In this document: positions 23,426-32,032 of the stretch, one piece after another
Layout of the letters: each line of letters opens with the position of its first letter
Numbering within the stretch: position 1 is the first letter of the stretch
Assembly (NCBI GenBank): GCA_903970515.1
Contig: CAJCJA010000055.1
Coordinates: 1 to 64,000, forward strand
Direction: 5' to 3'
DNA length: 64,000 nt
Origin: Candidatus Saccharibacteria bacterium CG_4_10_14_0_2_um_filter_52_9
Lineage (GTDB): Bacteria; Actinomycetota; Acidimicrobiia; Acidimicrobiales; RAAP-2
Made by a program: the position numbers and the translations under genes
The notes under the pieces: generated by a model
Databases searched by the model: none
Seen by the model: only the letters and a program-made list of their open reading frames with translations
What the model was told of the DNA's origin: nothing

Positions 23426-24796
23426 CTAACTACGGCGCTCGAGCGAGCTCAGCAGCTTCTGGAAACGCTCGTCGTTGCTCTTGAATGGATCTTTCAAGAG
23501 CACGGTGCGCTGCATCTCGTCATTCAACTTGAGGTGCACCCAGTCAACGGTGTAGTCGCGGTGCCACTCCTTCGCCGCCTTGATGAAATTGCCCCTCATG
23601 TGCGCTCTCGTCGTCGACGGCGGTATTTGTGATGCACGTTGGATATCGTCGTCGTCAACCATACGGGCGAAGTGCCCTCGTGCTTGGCGACGGTAGTAGA
23701 GGCCGCGTTGCAAATCGGTGTCGTGATACAAGAGATCAATGAGGGCGATCTTCGGATCACTCAGTTCTACGCCGGAACGCTCTCGCTCTCGCTCAATGAT
23801 CTGCAGTTTGGCAATCCAGTCGACGCGGTCCGACAGCCTCATGGGATCGCTTCGGTACTGTTCGATCACTTCGCGCCAGAGTCGCACCGCGTTGACCTGA
23901 TCGTCGGGGACGTCGCGGCTCTGGATGAAATGTTCGGCGCGCTCGCAGAGGTCTTCTTGAATTTCGAGCGCTGTCATGTCGCGACCACTGACCAATCGCA
24001 CCGGCTCCTTGCTCCATAGGTCGTAGGAAATGTCACGCAACGCGTTGATGGGCGACGCCATGTTGTAGTCGCGTAGCACCGTCGTGCGGTCCTCGATCAT
24101 CGCGAGCACGACGGCGGCGGTGCCGATCTTGAGGTACGTCGCGAATTCACTCATGTTCGAGTCACCGACGATGACGTGAAGCCGTCGATACTTCTCGGGG
24201 TCCGCGTGTGGTTCGTCGCGTGTGTTGATGATTGGCCGACTGCGCGTCGTCGCCGATGAAATTGCTTCCCAAATGTGCTCGGCGCGCTGACTCATCGAAT
24301 ACGCCGTGCCTTTGGCGTTCGTGACGACCTTGCCCGCCCCGGTGAAGATCTGTCGACTGATGAGATAGGGGATAAAGACCTGTTCGAGGCGCGTCAGGTC
24401 CTCGATGCGGTCTATGCAGTAGTTCTCGTGACAACCATAGGAGTTACCCGTTGAATCGGTGTTGTTCTTAAAGAGATAGATGTCGCCACGAATTCCTTCG
24501 TCCGCGAGCTGACCCTGGGCGTAGTCCACCAATTCACGCAAGATCGCCTCACCCGCCTTGTCCTGGGCGACGACGTCGGCGAGCGTGTCACATTCGGCGG
24601 TGGCGTACTCGGGGTGGCTCCCTACGTCGAGGTACAGGCGGCTTCCGTTCTCCAAGAACACGTTGCTCGATCGGCCCCACGCGACGACCTTTCGGAAAAG
24701 GAATCGCGACACTTCGTCGGGGCTTAAGCGGCGTTGACCGCGCAACGAAAAAGTGATGCCGTATTCAGTCTCGATGCCGTAGATTCGCCGCAGCAT
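23426..24796 (-). CDS. pafA: Pup ligase PafA
   Basis: A 456-aa ligase of the carboxylate-amine ligase/glutamine synthetase fold that joins the C-terminal Glu of Pup to substrate lysines using ATP. The family start RRIYGIETEYGITF, the RLYLDVGSHPEYATAECD block with the catalytic Asp, and the LFKNNTDSTGNSYGCHENY nucleotide site are all present. It lacks the insertion that marks Dop. It is the last gene of the proteasome operon, 18 bases after prcA. The companion transcription factors pafB and pafC, often next to pafA, are not here. Confidence 0.95.
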   Translation of the reverse strand: MLRRIYGIETEYGITFSLRGQRRLSPDEVSRFLFRKVVAWGRSSNVFLENGSRLYLDVGSHPEYATAECDTLADVVAQDKAGEAILRELVDYAQGQLADEGIRGDIYLFKNNTDSTGNSYGCHENYCIDRIEDLTRLEQVFIPYLISRQIFTGAGKVVTNAKGTAYSMSQRAEHIWEAISSATTRSRPIINTRDEPHADPEKYRRLHVIVGDSNMSEFATYLKIGTAAVVLAMIEDRTTVLRDYNMASPINALRDISYDLWSKEPVRLVSGRDMTALEIQEDLCERAEHFIQSRDVPDDQVNAVRLWREVIEQYRSDPMRLSDRVDWIAKLQIIERERERSGVELSDPKIALIDLLYHDTDLQRGLYYRRQARGHFARMVDDDDIQRASQIPPSTTRAHMRGNFIKAAKEWHRDYTVDWVHLKLNDEMQRTVLLKDPFKSNDERFQKLLSSLERRS

Positions 24797-24814
24797 GGTG
24801 TCGTCCTCGCCCGC

Positions 24815-25492
24815 TCAGCGAAGAAGCTCGCTCACTTGTTCGTCCGTGAGGCGAAGGAACGTCCGACGCGCACCACGATCCTCGAGGATACCTACTTCAA
24901 GTTCGGACGTCGCAATCGTCCGGTCCGGTCCGGCGAGCGCACCCACCGCGTTCTTCAGTGTCTCTTGTAACGAGTGGACAGACTCTTCGTTCGCAGCGAA
25001 TCGTTCGCGGATCGCTTCCGCCTCGCCACCGAGCACGGCGAAGCGCGGTTCGTCCGAGATAGTTCCCTCGTAGGCAATTCGGTACAACTTGGTCGGGCGA
25101 ATCGTGCTGCCGAGTTGTGCGACGAGTATTTCAACCTCGAGAGGCTTTTGACCTTCGGTGAACATGTCACCAAGATGTTGGGCGTAGTAGTTCGCGAGTG
25201 CTCGCGCGTCAACGTCTTCTCTCGAATACGTGAAACCCGTACCGTCGGCCCAGCGGATACCTGCTTCGCGCAGGCGGTCGAACTCGTTGTACTTCCCCGC
25301 TCCGGCAAAGGCAATTCGGTCGTAGATCTCCGAGATCTTGTTGAGCGACGCGGAGGGATTCTCCGCGACGAGCAACACACCGTTGTCGTAAATCGCCGCC
25401 ACCATCGAGCGGCCACGGGCGATGCCCTTCTGCGCGAATTCGGCGCGGTCCTTGGTGAGTTGCTCGGGTGAGACGTAAAAGTAGTTGCTCAT
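24815..25492 (-). CDS. prcA: 20S proteasome alpha subunit
   Basis: A 225-aa subunit of the outer heptameric rings that gate substrate entry and dock the Mpa ATPase. The typical N-terminus YFYVSPEQLTKDRAEFAQKG precedes the alpha-specific GIARGRS segment and the ENPSASLNKISEIYDRIAFAGAG block. There is no N-terminal catalytic Thr, as expected. The start ATG overlaps the prcB stop by four bases, so alpha and beta chains are co-translated. Confidence 0.95.
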   Translation of the reverse strand: MSNYFYVSPEQLTKDRAEFAQKGIARGRSMVAAIYDNGVLLVAENPSASLNKISEIYDRIAFAGAGKYNEFDRLREAGIRWADGTGFTYSREDVDARALANYYAQHLGDMFTEGQKPLEVEILVAQLGSTIRPTKLYRIAYEGTISDEPRFAVLGGEAEAIRERFAANEESVHSLQETLKNAVGALAGPDRTIATSELEVGILEDRGARRTFLRLTDEQVSELLR

Positions 25493-26283
25493 CGAAGAGT
25501 GCCTCCGGCAACGCCGCCCGACTGCGTTCGACGATCGTTGATCGAGCGGAATCGAGCGGCGACATCGTCGACGTCGAGCTCTTGGAATCCCTGCTCGGTG
25601 ATGGTCACCATCATGGGATAGATGTTGCGAACGAAGTCGGGTCCCCCGGTCGAGGGATCATTGTCGCCCGCCTCGTACAAGGCGATCGCGCCAAGTTCGA
25701 GTGCACCCTCGCGGTCGAGGTCCGTGCGAAACCCGAGGCGAAGCGTGTTCTCGGCGAAAGGCGTGCCCGAGCCAATCGTGGCGAAATCGAAGCGTTCGTA
25801 GCATCCACCGGCGCCGTCGTACTCGAAGATTCGCCCTACGCGGTGACTCGGGTCCCAGCCTGCGAGCAGCGGTATCACGATGAGAGGCGTCGACAGATTG
25901 TTGCGCTGAATGATTGGTGAGAGGTAGTTGGCCTTGCCCTCGAGACTCAGCGCTGAGTCCGTCATCTTCTCGTAGTGTTCGAAGGAGAGTTGCGCCATGC
26001 GAATGAACTCAATGCCGCGCGCGGCGGTACCCGAGATCGCGATCGCGGTGAAGCGATCAGCGGCTTCGATCTTTCGCACGTCGCGACTCGCGATGTAATT
26101 GCCCGTTGCCTGTCGATCGCCGACCATGACGACGCCCGCGTCGTAACGAACCGCTATCACCGTCGTCGCGTGGGGTGATTCGAGGGTGCTGGCGTGTTGC
26201 GACGGAGCAAAGCCGGCGGTTTGGGCGTACTGGAAGAAGGACGGCCCCGGGTCACTGTGGGCGTCGTACAGCGGAAGCCCCAC
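25489..26283 (-). CDS. prcB: 20S proteasome beta subunit
   Basis: A 264-aa proteolytic subunit with a 39-residue propeptide. Autocleavage before Thr40 (HA-TTVIAVRYDAG) exposes the nucleophile; the catalytic Asp/Lys pair lies in VGDRQATG and the following strand (RDVRKIEAAD). The propeptide is shorter than the mycobacterial one. The gene follows pup by two bases and overlaps prcA by four. Confidence 0.95.
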   Translation of the reverse strand: MGLPLYDAHSDPGPSFFQYAQTAGFAPSQHASTLESPHATTVIAVRYDAGVVMVGDRQATGNYIASRDVRKIEAADRFTAIAISGTAARGIEFIRMAQLSFEHYEKMTDSALSLEGKANYLSPIIQRNNLSTPLIVIPLLAGWDPSHRVGRIFEYDGAGGCYERFDFATIGSGTPFAENTLRLGFRTDLDREGALELGAIALYEAGDNDPSTGGPDFVRNIYPMMVTITEQGFQELDVDDVAARFRSINDRRTQSGGVAGGTLR

Positions 26284-26285
26284 CG

Positions 26286-26480
26286 TTACTCTCCGCCTTT
26301 TTGCACGTAATTGCGAACGAACTCCTCGGCGTTCTCCTCGAGTACTTCATCGATCTCGTCGAGCAAGTCATCGAGCTCGGCCTTTAGTTGCTCACCCTTG
26401 GTCGTGTCGACGTTAACGTCCGTCGCCGTGTCCGCGGCGCGTTCCGTTCGCTGTTTTTGGATTCGCTCTTGTTCACTCAT
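26286..26480 (-). CDS. pup: Prokaryotic ubiquitin-like protein Pup, ending Gly-Gly-Glu
   Basis: A 64-aa disordered tag protein. The central LDDLLDEIDEVLEENAEEFVR helix binds the Mpa coiled coils and the C-terminus is VQKGGE. Many actinobacteria encode GGQ, which Dop must deamidate first; here the final residue is already Glu, so Pup is ligation-ready as translated. Dop is still encoded next door, presumably for depupylation. The gene sits nine bases after dop and two bases before prcB. Confidence 0.96.
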   Translation of the reverse strand: MSEQERIQKQRTERAADTATDVNVDTTKGEQLKAELDDLLDEIDEVLEENAEEFVRNYVQKGGE

Positions 26481-26489
26481 ACGTCTGTT

Positions 26490-27977
26490 CTACCTGTCTA
26501 GCGCCTGAAGAAGTTCATCTGCTGTCGAACTTACTTCCAACAGGTCCCGGGTCAGTGCCGCCGTGCCGCGTAAGGGGTCGAGCATCGGGACGCGCTGAAG
26601 AGGCCCCTCGCCGAGGTCAAAAACGACCGAATCCCAGTTTGCGGCGGCGATCTGATCGGGATAGCGCGCGACGCACTGACCTCGGAAATACGCCCTTGTG
26701 GAACCGGGTGGATTGTGAACGGCTTCACGAATTGCGCGCTCGTCGAGCATTTTGAAGAGGCCCACCCGTTGGGCGAGCGACTTCTCGGGGCGTAGATCGT
26801 GATATTGCAGGTCGATGGCGCGCAGTTTGGCGTCGTGGGGACCGAGGTCGTAGCGCTCGCGAATTCCGTTCACGACCCGTAACTTGGCCACCCAGTCGAC
26901 CCGGTCCGCGACCGCGTCGGCGTCGTCGCGTACGCCGTCGAGCATTTCACGCCAGTGGCGAAGCACGAGAGCCACCTCGTCGTCCTCGGCGACCGCGTCA
27001 CCGCCGCGCTTCTCGACGTACCCGTCGGCGAGTTCCCACAACTGATCCTGGAAGTCCCAGGCGGTGCGCCACTGGTCGTCCTCACAAATCTCGACCGCGC
27101 GCAACGTCGGGTCAAGTGCGTAGGCGCGTACCGCGCGAACCGGGTGTCGCGGCGCACTCGGAAACGGCTCGGGGCCTAAGTCCTCGAGCGCCGCAAGCAA
27201 CAACGCCGTCGAGCCAAGCTTCACGAAGGTCGCCACTTGGCTGAGATTCGCGTCGCCAATGATGACGTGGAGCCGTCGGAATCGTTCCGCGTCGCTGTGC
27301 GGCTCGTCGCGGGTGTTTATGATCGGACGCTTCAAGGTCGTCTCGAGACCCACGACCTCTTCGAAGAACTCTGCTCGCTGACTCAGTTGGAAATATGGAT
27401 TGGCGTCGATCGCGTGGTCGGTCTCCGCTCCAAGTTTTCCGGCGCCAATGATAATTTGACGCGAGACGAAGTGCGGGACCATGGCGCGCACAACGTGCGA
27501 GAAATCAACCTCGCGACTGACGAGGTAATTCTCGTGGGTACCGTAGGAGTTTCCCTTGCTGTCCGAATTGTTCTTGTAGAGCGTGATCATGTGCTCGGGA
27601 TTGAGTGACTCGTTGGCGACCAGCACCGCGCGACGCATCACCTCCTCGCCCGCGACGTCATAGAGCGTCGCTTCGAGCGGGGTGCGACACTCGGGCGAGG
27701 AGTATTCGGGGTGCGCGTGATCAACGTAGAGCCGCGCGCCGTTGGTCAAGACGGTATTCGCGAGGTGCGTCTCGACGATGGGCGCGAAGGACGTGAGTCC
27801 CGGGAGCCCTCGTGCGTCCAGTTCGGGAGTCTCGCCGTGAAAGTCCCAGTTGATCCTCGTGCGACCCTGCTGGGCGTAAGCGTTGACGACGATGCTCGAC
27901 GCCGTAATCGGGTCCATGTCGGGACCGCCCGCGATGCCGTATTCGGTCTCGATACCGAGCACCTTCGCGATGGCCAT
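26490..27977 (-). CDS. dop: Deamidase/depupylase Dop
   Basis: A 495-aa paralogue of PafA that cleaves the Pup-lysine isopeptide bond and, in GGQ species, deamidates Pup. It starts MAIAKVLGIETEYGIAGG, has the Dop-type loop sequence after ETEYG, the RLYVDHAHPEYSSPEC block with the catalytic Asp, and KNNSDSKGNSYGTHENYL. Because Pup here ends in Glu, only the depupylase role is needed. It follows mpa by three bases and has no promoter-like box of its own. Confidence 0.95.
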   Translation of the reverse strand: MAIAKVLGIETEYGIAGGPDMDPITASSIVVNAYAQQGRTRINWDFHGETPELDARGLPGLTSFAPIVETHLANTVLTNGARLYVDHAHPEYSSPECRTPLEATLYDVAGEEVMRRAVLVANESLNPEHMITLYKNNSDSKGNSYGTHENYLVSREVDFSHVVRAMVPHFVSRQIIIGAGKLGAETDHAIDANPYFQLSQRAEFFEEVVGLETTLKRPIINTRDEPHSDAERFRRLHVIIGDANLSQVATFVKLGSTALLLAALEDLGPEPFPSAPRHPVRAVRAYALDPTLRAVEICEDDQWRTAWDFQDQLWELADGYVEKRGGDAVAEDDEVALVLRHWREMLDGVRDDADAVADRVDWVAKLRVVNGIRERYDLGPHDAKLRAIDLQYHDLRPEKSLAQRVGLFKMLDERAIREAVHNPPGSTRAYFRGQCVARYPDQIAAANWDSVVFDLGEGPLQRVPMLDPLRGTAALTRDLLEVSSTADELLQALDR

Positions 27978-27980
27978 GGG

Positions 27981-29723
27981 TTACAAGTACTGGCCGGTGC
28001 CAACGTGCTGGATCGAACGTCCACCCTTGACGTCGTTTTCTTCGCGATTGATCAGCGTGCGAATGAAAATAATCCGCTCACCCTTCTTACCGGAGATGCG
28101 AGCCCAGTCGTCGGGGTTCGTCGTGTTGGGCAGGTCTTCGTTCTCGCGGAATTCCTGGCGAATTGATTCGAAGAGGTCGGCCGCGACGAGTCCTCGTCCC
28201 TTGCCCGCAATCTCGCGCTTGACGGCCAGCTTCTTGGCGCGACGCACGATGTTCTCGATCATGGCGCCTGACGCGAAGTCCTTGAAGTACAAGATCTCCT
28301 TGTCGCCGCCTTGGTAGGTCACTTCGAGGAAACGATTGGCGTCGTCGATGCGATACATCTGTGCAACGGTGTCCTCGATCATCACGCGCACCGCCTTGTC
28401 GCGGTCACCCCCGCCGAGTTCGCGAATCAGACTCTCGTCAATCGGTAGCTCACCGTGTAAGTAGCGCTCGAAGATCTGGGCCGCCGCGTCGGCGTTCGGT
28501 CGCTCGATCTTGATCTTGACGTCGAGTCGACCAGGTCGCAGGATCGCGGGGTCGATGAGGTCCTCGCGATTTGTCGCGCCGATGACGATCACGTCGCGAA
28601 GTGACTCGACGCCGTCGATTTCGGCGAGCAACTGAGGAACGATGGTTGACTCCATGTCCGAACTGATGCCGGTGCCTCGGGTTCGAAACAGTGAATCCAT
28701 CTCGTCAAAGAAGATGATCACCGGCACGCCCTCTTCAGCCTTCTCCCTCGCCCGCTGGAAGACAAGTCGAATCTGGCGTTCCGTCTCACCCACGTACTTA
28801 TTGAGCAACTCGGGACCCTTGATGTTAAGGAAGTAGGAACGTACGTTGCGGTTCCCCGTCAGTTCGGCCACTTTTTGCGAGAGCGAATTGGCGACCGCCT
28901 TGGCGATCAAGGTCTTGCCGCACCCGGGAGGACCATAGAGCAAGATGCCCTTGGGCGCGGGCAGTTGGTAGTCCTGGAAGAGCGCACGGTGCAAATAGGG
29001 CAATTCCACGGCGTCGGTGATCGATTCAATTTGCTCGTCGAGCCCGCCTACGTCGGCGTAGCTAATGTCGGGGACTTCTTCGAGGACCAATTCCTCCGCT
29101 TCTTGGCGCAACAACTTCTCGACCAAGAGATTGGAGCGAACGTCGAGCAGCAGCGCGTCGCCACTTCGTAATTTGATGTCGCGAAGTGCGTCGGCGAGTT
29201 CGACGACACGTTCCTCGTCGGCGCGGGCGTAGACGAGGACGCGGCGTTCGTCGAGCACTTCTTTGACGGTGACGACTTCGCCCTGTCCGTCGGCGTCACG
29301 AACACCAATGACGCTGAATGACTCATTGAGCACGACTTCGTTGCCTCGCTCGATTTGACCGGGATCGAGTCCGGGGTGCAGTGCGACGCGCATCTTTCGT
29401 CCCGACGCGAAGATGTCCACCGAGCCGTCGTCGTTGAAATCGATGAAGGTTCCATAGACCGCGGGCGGTTGCGTGAGCTTCTCAACCTCCTCGCGCAGGG
29501 CGGCAATTTGGTCGCGCGTCTGTTGAATCGTGATCGTCAGTTTCTCGTTGCTCGAACGCGTCTGGGCCAATTGACCTCGTGCTTCGAGCAGTTTCTCCTC
29601 GAGCATCTCGATGCGTCGACTGGCCTGATCGAGGTCGCTCAACGTGAAGTCGCGAGGAGGGTTCACGACAATCTGGTCGTCATCCTCATCCGACGACTGG
29701 CTGAATCGCTCGTTTCGGTCCAT
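27981..29723 (-). CDS. mpa: Proteasomal ATPase Mpa/ARC
   Basis: A 580-aa AAA+ unfoldase ring. The N-terminal coiled coil that captures Pup spans about residues 25-80, followed by two OB-fold subdomains. The ATPase domain has GPPGCGKT, the FFDEMDSLF Walker B and the Arg-finger region [17 protein letters not shown]. The chain ends GTGQYL, the C-terminal peptide that docks into the alpha-ring pockets and opens the proteasome gate. It is the first gene of mpa-dop-pup-prcB-prcA-pafA. A TAGGGT box lies six bases before ATG 29723. Confidence 0.96.
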   Translation of the reverse strand: MDRNERFSQSSDEDDDQIVVNPPRDFTLSDLDQASRRIEMLEEKLLEARGQLAQTRSSNEKLTITIQQTRDQIAALREEVEKLTQPPAVYGTFIDFNDDGSVDIFASGRKMRVALHPGLDPGQIERGNEVVLNESFSVIGVRDADGQGEVVTVKEVLDERRVLVYARADEERVVELADALRDIKLRSGDALLLDVRSNLLVEKLLRQEAEELVLEEVPDISYADVGGLDEQIESITDAVELPYLHRALFQDYQLPAPKGILLYGPPGCGKTLIAKAVANSLSQKVAELTGNRNVRSYFLNIKGPELLNKYVGETERQIRLVFQRAREKAEEGVPVIIFFDEMDSLFRTRGTGISSDMESTIVPQLLAEIDGVESLRDVIVIGATNREDLIDPAILRPGRLDVKIKIERPNADAAAQIFERYLHGELPIDESLIRELGGGDRDKAVRVMIEDTVAQMYRIDDANRFLEVTYQGGDKEILYFKDFASGAMIENIVRRAKKLAVKREIAGKGRGLVAADLFESIRQEFRENEDLPNTTNPDDWARISGKKGERIIFIRTLINREENDVKGGRSIQHVGTGQYL

Positions 29724-29729
29724 ATCTCA

Positions 29730-29735
29730 ACCCTA
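29730..29735 (-). promoter_or_regulatory. TANNNT box for the proteasome operon
   Basis: TAGGGT on the minus strand ends six bases before ATG 29723 and no ribosome site is present, giving a probable leaderless mRNA for the whole Pup-proteasome operon. Confidence 0.45.
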
Positions 29736-29783
29736 GGTGAGAGAGGGACTCGTTCTGGCAAACGCAACATTAAATTCACCGGC

Positions 29784-29789
29784 TAAACT
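29784..29789 (+). promoter_or_regulatory. Candidate -10 for the ferredoxin gene
   Basis: TAAACT is followed by a leader with GGAGG at 29809-29813, eight bases before ATG 29822. The ribosome site decides the start in favour of ATG 29822 over GTG 29816. Confidence 0.45.
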
Positions 29790-29821
29790 GCCTGCACCGA
29801 GAGGCCACGGAGGACGTGAAA

Positions 29822-30058
29822 ATGAAGGTGTGGATCGACCAGGACTTGTGTACTGGTGACGGACTATGTGAAGAGATCTGCCCTTCGGTCTTCACGCTCC
29901 TCGACGACGGGCTCGCCTACGTCAAAGAGGGCGATCAAGTGAAGAACTCCCCCGGTGGCGCCGAAGGTCTGGCGCTCGTGCCCGCGGGCATGGAAGACGC
30001 CGTCACCGAGGCCTCCGAAGAGTGTCCCGGTGAGTGCATTTTCATCGAAAACGACTAG
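29822..30058 (+). CDS. Ferredoxin with an Asp in the cluster motif
   Basis: A 78-aa electron carrier. Cluster residues are Cys10, Asp13, Cys16 and Cys68 (the last followed by Pro). The second position of the usual CxxCxxC is Asp, as in archaeal ferredoxins that hold a [4Fe-4S] cluster with an Asp ligand or a [3Fe-4S] cluster. Cys20 and Cys72 could form a disulfide. It lies divergent from mpa and converges on trmI with a four-base overlap. Its redox partner cannot be told from context; cytochrome P450 systems often use such ferredoxins. Confidence 0.88.
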   Translation: MKVWIDQDLCTGDGLCEEICPSVFTLLDDGLAYVKEGDQVKNSPGGAEGLALVPAGMEDAVTEASEECPGECIFIEND

Positions 30059-30849
30059 GACTCCTCGGGCAGTGCGACGCGGCGCACCAGGCGCCTGGCG
30101 GACGTGATGAAGCCAGTGTGAGCGACCATGCGGTGGTCGGGACGCACAGAACGCCCATCAATGTGCCAGGTTCGACGAAGGATTTCGACCGTCTCCTCGA
30201 GACCAAACGAATGACGACGCAACGTCTCTCGCAGGAGCTGGGTTTGATTAATTGTTGGCAAATACGCGAGGAAGATGCCGCCGGGACGTAAGGCGTGCTC
30301 CGCGTGCGCGACGACGTCCCACGGCTCGGGCATGTCCAGGATGATTCGGTCGAAGTTCTCGTGCTCGATGCCAAGGGTGACGTCGCGGATGTGGACGTCA
30401 TAGGACACGTCGGCACCCAGCATGTCGTGCACGTTCTTGATCGCGGTCTGGGCGAAGTCCTCTCGAATTTCGTAGGCGGTGATCAAGGCACCCGCGCGCA
30501 GCATGGTCATCGACAGGGCGCCTGAACCGACGCCTGCTTCCAGCACGCGCATCCCCGGACCGATGTCGCCTTGCATGAGGATGGTGCCCAGGTCCTTGGG
30601 ATAGATCACCTGGGCCCCTCGTGGCATCTTGAGGACCACGTCGGACAGACTCGGACGTAGCACGAGGAAACTTCGCTCGGTGCTTCCTTTGATAAGTGAT
30701 CCCTCGAGGGCTCCGATGACATCGTCGTGTTGGATGATGCCCGAGTGCGTGTGAAACGCGGCACCCGCACGCAAGTTGATCAGATAGTGGCGATCCTTCG
30801 CGTCAATGAGCATGACGCGCTCGCCCTCGCGAAGCGCGGCGTCACTCAC
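30055..30849 (-). CDS. trmI: tRNA (adenine-N1)-methyltransferase TrmI
   Basis: A 264-aa SAM-dependent enzyme that methylates A58 in the T-loop of tRNAs. The N-terminal small barrel is followed by the family SAM site VLEAGVGSGALSMTMLRAG (about residues 103-120), YEIREDF and the catalytic ILDMPEPWDV. The gene lies near the proteasome cluster, as in mycobacteria. It begins with GTG inside the end of a small upstream gene (eight-base overlap), and is the last gene of a five-gene operon starting at 31970. Confidence 0.93.
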   Translation of the reverse strand: MSDAALREGERVMLIDAKDRHYLINLRAGAAFHTHSGIIQHDDVIGALEGSLIKGSTERSFLVLRPSLSDVVLKMPRGAQVIYPKDLGTILMQGDIGPGMRVLEAGVGSGALSMTMLRAGALITAYEIREDFAQTAIKNVHDMLGADVSYDVHIRDVTLGIEHENFDRIILDMPEPWDVVAHAEHALRPGGIFLAYLPTINQTQLLRETLRRHSFGLEETVEILRRTWHIDGRSVRPDHRMVAHTGFITSARRLVRRVALPEES

Positions 30850-31012
30850 TGGGTCGAACGTTCTTCACCCGACGGCCCGACTTCGACGCTCTCGCGTCGA
30901 GCGCGCGAAGAAGGGCAACTGCGCCGGCGATGCCGAGCCATCGAGGAGATTTCTGGAGCCACGCCTTCGCCAATGATGACGCGATGGCCACGCGAAACAA
31001 CCGACGCAACAT
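30842..31012 (-). CDS. 56-aa basic small protein, unknown
   Basis: A microprotein (MLRRLFRVAIASSLAKAW at its start) whose ATG shares its first base with the stop of the preceding gene (TGATG), and whose end overlaps trmI by eight bases. This tight coupling on both sides is the main evidence that it is real. It has one weak hydrophobic segment (WLGIAGAVALLRAL) and a basic tail. I do not recognise a family. It probably belongs functionally with the two membrane-associated genes before it. Confidence 0.55.
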   Translation of the reverse strand: MLRRLFRVAIASSLAKAWLQKSPRWLGIAGAVALLRALDARASKSGRRVKNVRPSE

Positions 31013-31212
31013 CAAGAAGAGCTTTTCTTTTTGGTCCTTCGTGCCCGGCGTCCACGCATCCATCCCCAGACGTAGCCGGTGAGCAGTCCTCCCACGCCCG
31101 CCCTCGCACTTTCGGGGCGTTGACTGATCATCTTCGTGGGTGCGGTCAATTGGTCAGGGATCAGCGCCCTGATCGAGCGTTCCAATTCGCGGCGCGTCTC
31201 GGAATTGCTCAT
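31012..31212 (-). CDS. 66-aa small protein, unknown, in holin-like operon
   Basis: The gene starts at an ATG overlapping the stop of the holin-like gene (ATGA) and ends in the TGATG shared with the next small gene. The protein has a charged N-terminal helix (SETRRELERSIRALIP), a Gly-rich short hydrophobic part (GVGGLLTGYVWGWM) and a very basic end. The pairing with a holin-like protein recalls the actinobacterial DUF3618/holin and enterobacterial YqjD-YqjE pairs of small membrane proteins, but I cannot assign it. Confidence 0.6.
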   Translation of the reverse strand: MSNSETRRELERSIRALIPDQLTAPTKMISQRPESARAGVGGLLTGYVWGWMRGRRARRTKKKSSS

Positions 31213-31562
31213 TTCGAAACCTTGAGTCGGCGCTTCGCGCCGCCGCCCACGATGCGCATCACCGTCGCGACACTGATGAGCAACGCGAGAACCGCGATGA
31301 TGAGGTACGGCAACCACGAAAGACTGCCGTCGAGTACGCGGAATTGGTCTTGCAAGAATCGCAATGCGCCAAAGAGGATCATGACCGCGCCGAAACCCAC
31401 GAGGATGCTCCCGAGGGCACCGAAAATGACGAAGCGACCGAGGTCCTTCAAAGGGTCGAGGGTCTCTTCCTTCAAGTAGCGCAAGAACAATACCTTGATC
31501 TCTTCGAGATCGCTCTTGATGCTCGCACCACGAACCACTTTGCGCCACGAAGGTATCTTCAC
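31209..31562 (-). CDS. Small membrane protein, holin-superfamily-III-like
   Basis: A 117-aa protein with an amphipathic N-terminal helix (DLEEIKVLFLRYLKEET) and two membrane helices (about 44-66 and 83-103), the layout of the actinobacterial putative holin family (PF07332-like/YqjE-like). These chromosomal members are not phage lysis proteins as far as is known. It follows the thioesterase by 12 bases and is coupled to the next small gene by ATGA. Confidence 0.65.
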   Translation of the reverse strand: MKIPSWRKVVRGASIKSDLEEIKVLFLRYLKEETLDPLKDLGRFVIFGALGSILVGFGAVMILFGALRFLQDQFRVLDGSLSWLPYLIIAVLALLISVATVMRIVGGGAKRRLKVSK

Positions 31563-31574
31563 GATACAAGACTA

Positions 31575-31970
31575 CTAAAAACGATCTCGAATCAGGTATG
31601 AAGAACTCGCCGTCGCGACGAGTTTCTCTTCCTGATTGAGGATCTTCGCTTCCACGAATGAGATGACGCTGCCCGGTTTCAGGACCGTCGCGGTGCAGGT
31701 CAAGACGTCGCCCACCCGCGCGGGACGAAGGAACGACACCTTCATTTCGGTGTTCGCGACCGACACTTTTTTGCCCTCGGTCGCCGAGACCGCCGAGGCA
31801 CCCATCGCCGAATCGAGCAGCGCCGAGAGGAATCCGCCTTGCATGATGCCCGCGGGGTTCAAGAAGCGTTCGTCGACGCGCATACGCCAGACGGTCGTGC
31901 CCACCGTCGACTTGTCCACGCACACGAGTCCCAGCGTGAGATCGCAATTGGGCGGAATTTGTAGGGCCAC
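31575..31970 (-). CDS. PaaI-family hotdog thioesterase
   Basis: A 131-aa hotdog-fold acyl-CoA thioesterase. The family helix reads MQGGFLSALLDSAMG near residue 43, followed by the strand block VANTEMKVSFLRPARVGD and a C-terminal ASSSYLI. The acyl substrate is unknown. It opens a five-gene operon (thioesterase, holin-like, two small genes, trmI). GTG 31970 has a TACGCT box six bases upstream, and the promoter region of 62 bases is shared divergently with tkt. Confidence 0.87.
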   Translation of the reverse strand: MALQIPPNCDLTLGLVCVDKSTVGTTVWRMRVDERFLNPAGIMQGGFLSALLDSAMGASAVSATEGKKVSVANTEMKVSFLRPARVGDVLTCTATVLKPGSVISFVEAKILNQEEKLVATASSSYLIRDRF

Positions 31971-31976
31971 TGGACA

Positions 31977-31982
31977 AGCGTA
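31977..31982 (-). promoter_or_regulatory. TANNNT box for the thioesterase operon
   Basis: TACGCT on the minus strand ends six bases before GTG 31970, facing the tkt box 38 bases away; a divergent pair of probable leaderless promoters. Confidence 0.45.
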
Positions 31983-32019
31983 CCGGCGTGCAAAGGACAG
32001 TTTTGGCCCCTCAAGTCAC

Positions 32020-32025
32020 TACTGT
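32020..32025 (+). promoter_or_regulatory. TANNNT box for tkt
   Basis: TACTGT ends seven bases before ATG 32033 with no ribosome site, which supports ATG 32033 over the upstream in-frame start at 31988. Confidence 0.45.
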
Positions 32026-32032
32026 TCTAACA

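Noticed and set aside
31012-31977. A 321-codon minus-strand frame
   Set aside because: Only its last 66 codons are real. The rest overlaps the thioesterase and holin-like genes in another frame and is very Arg-rich, as out-of-frame GC-rich sequence usually is.
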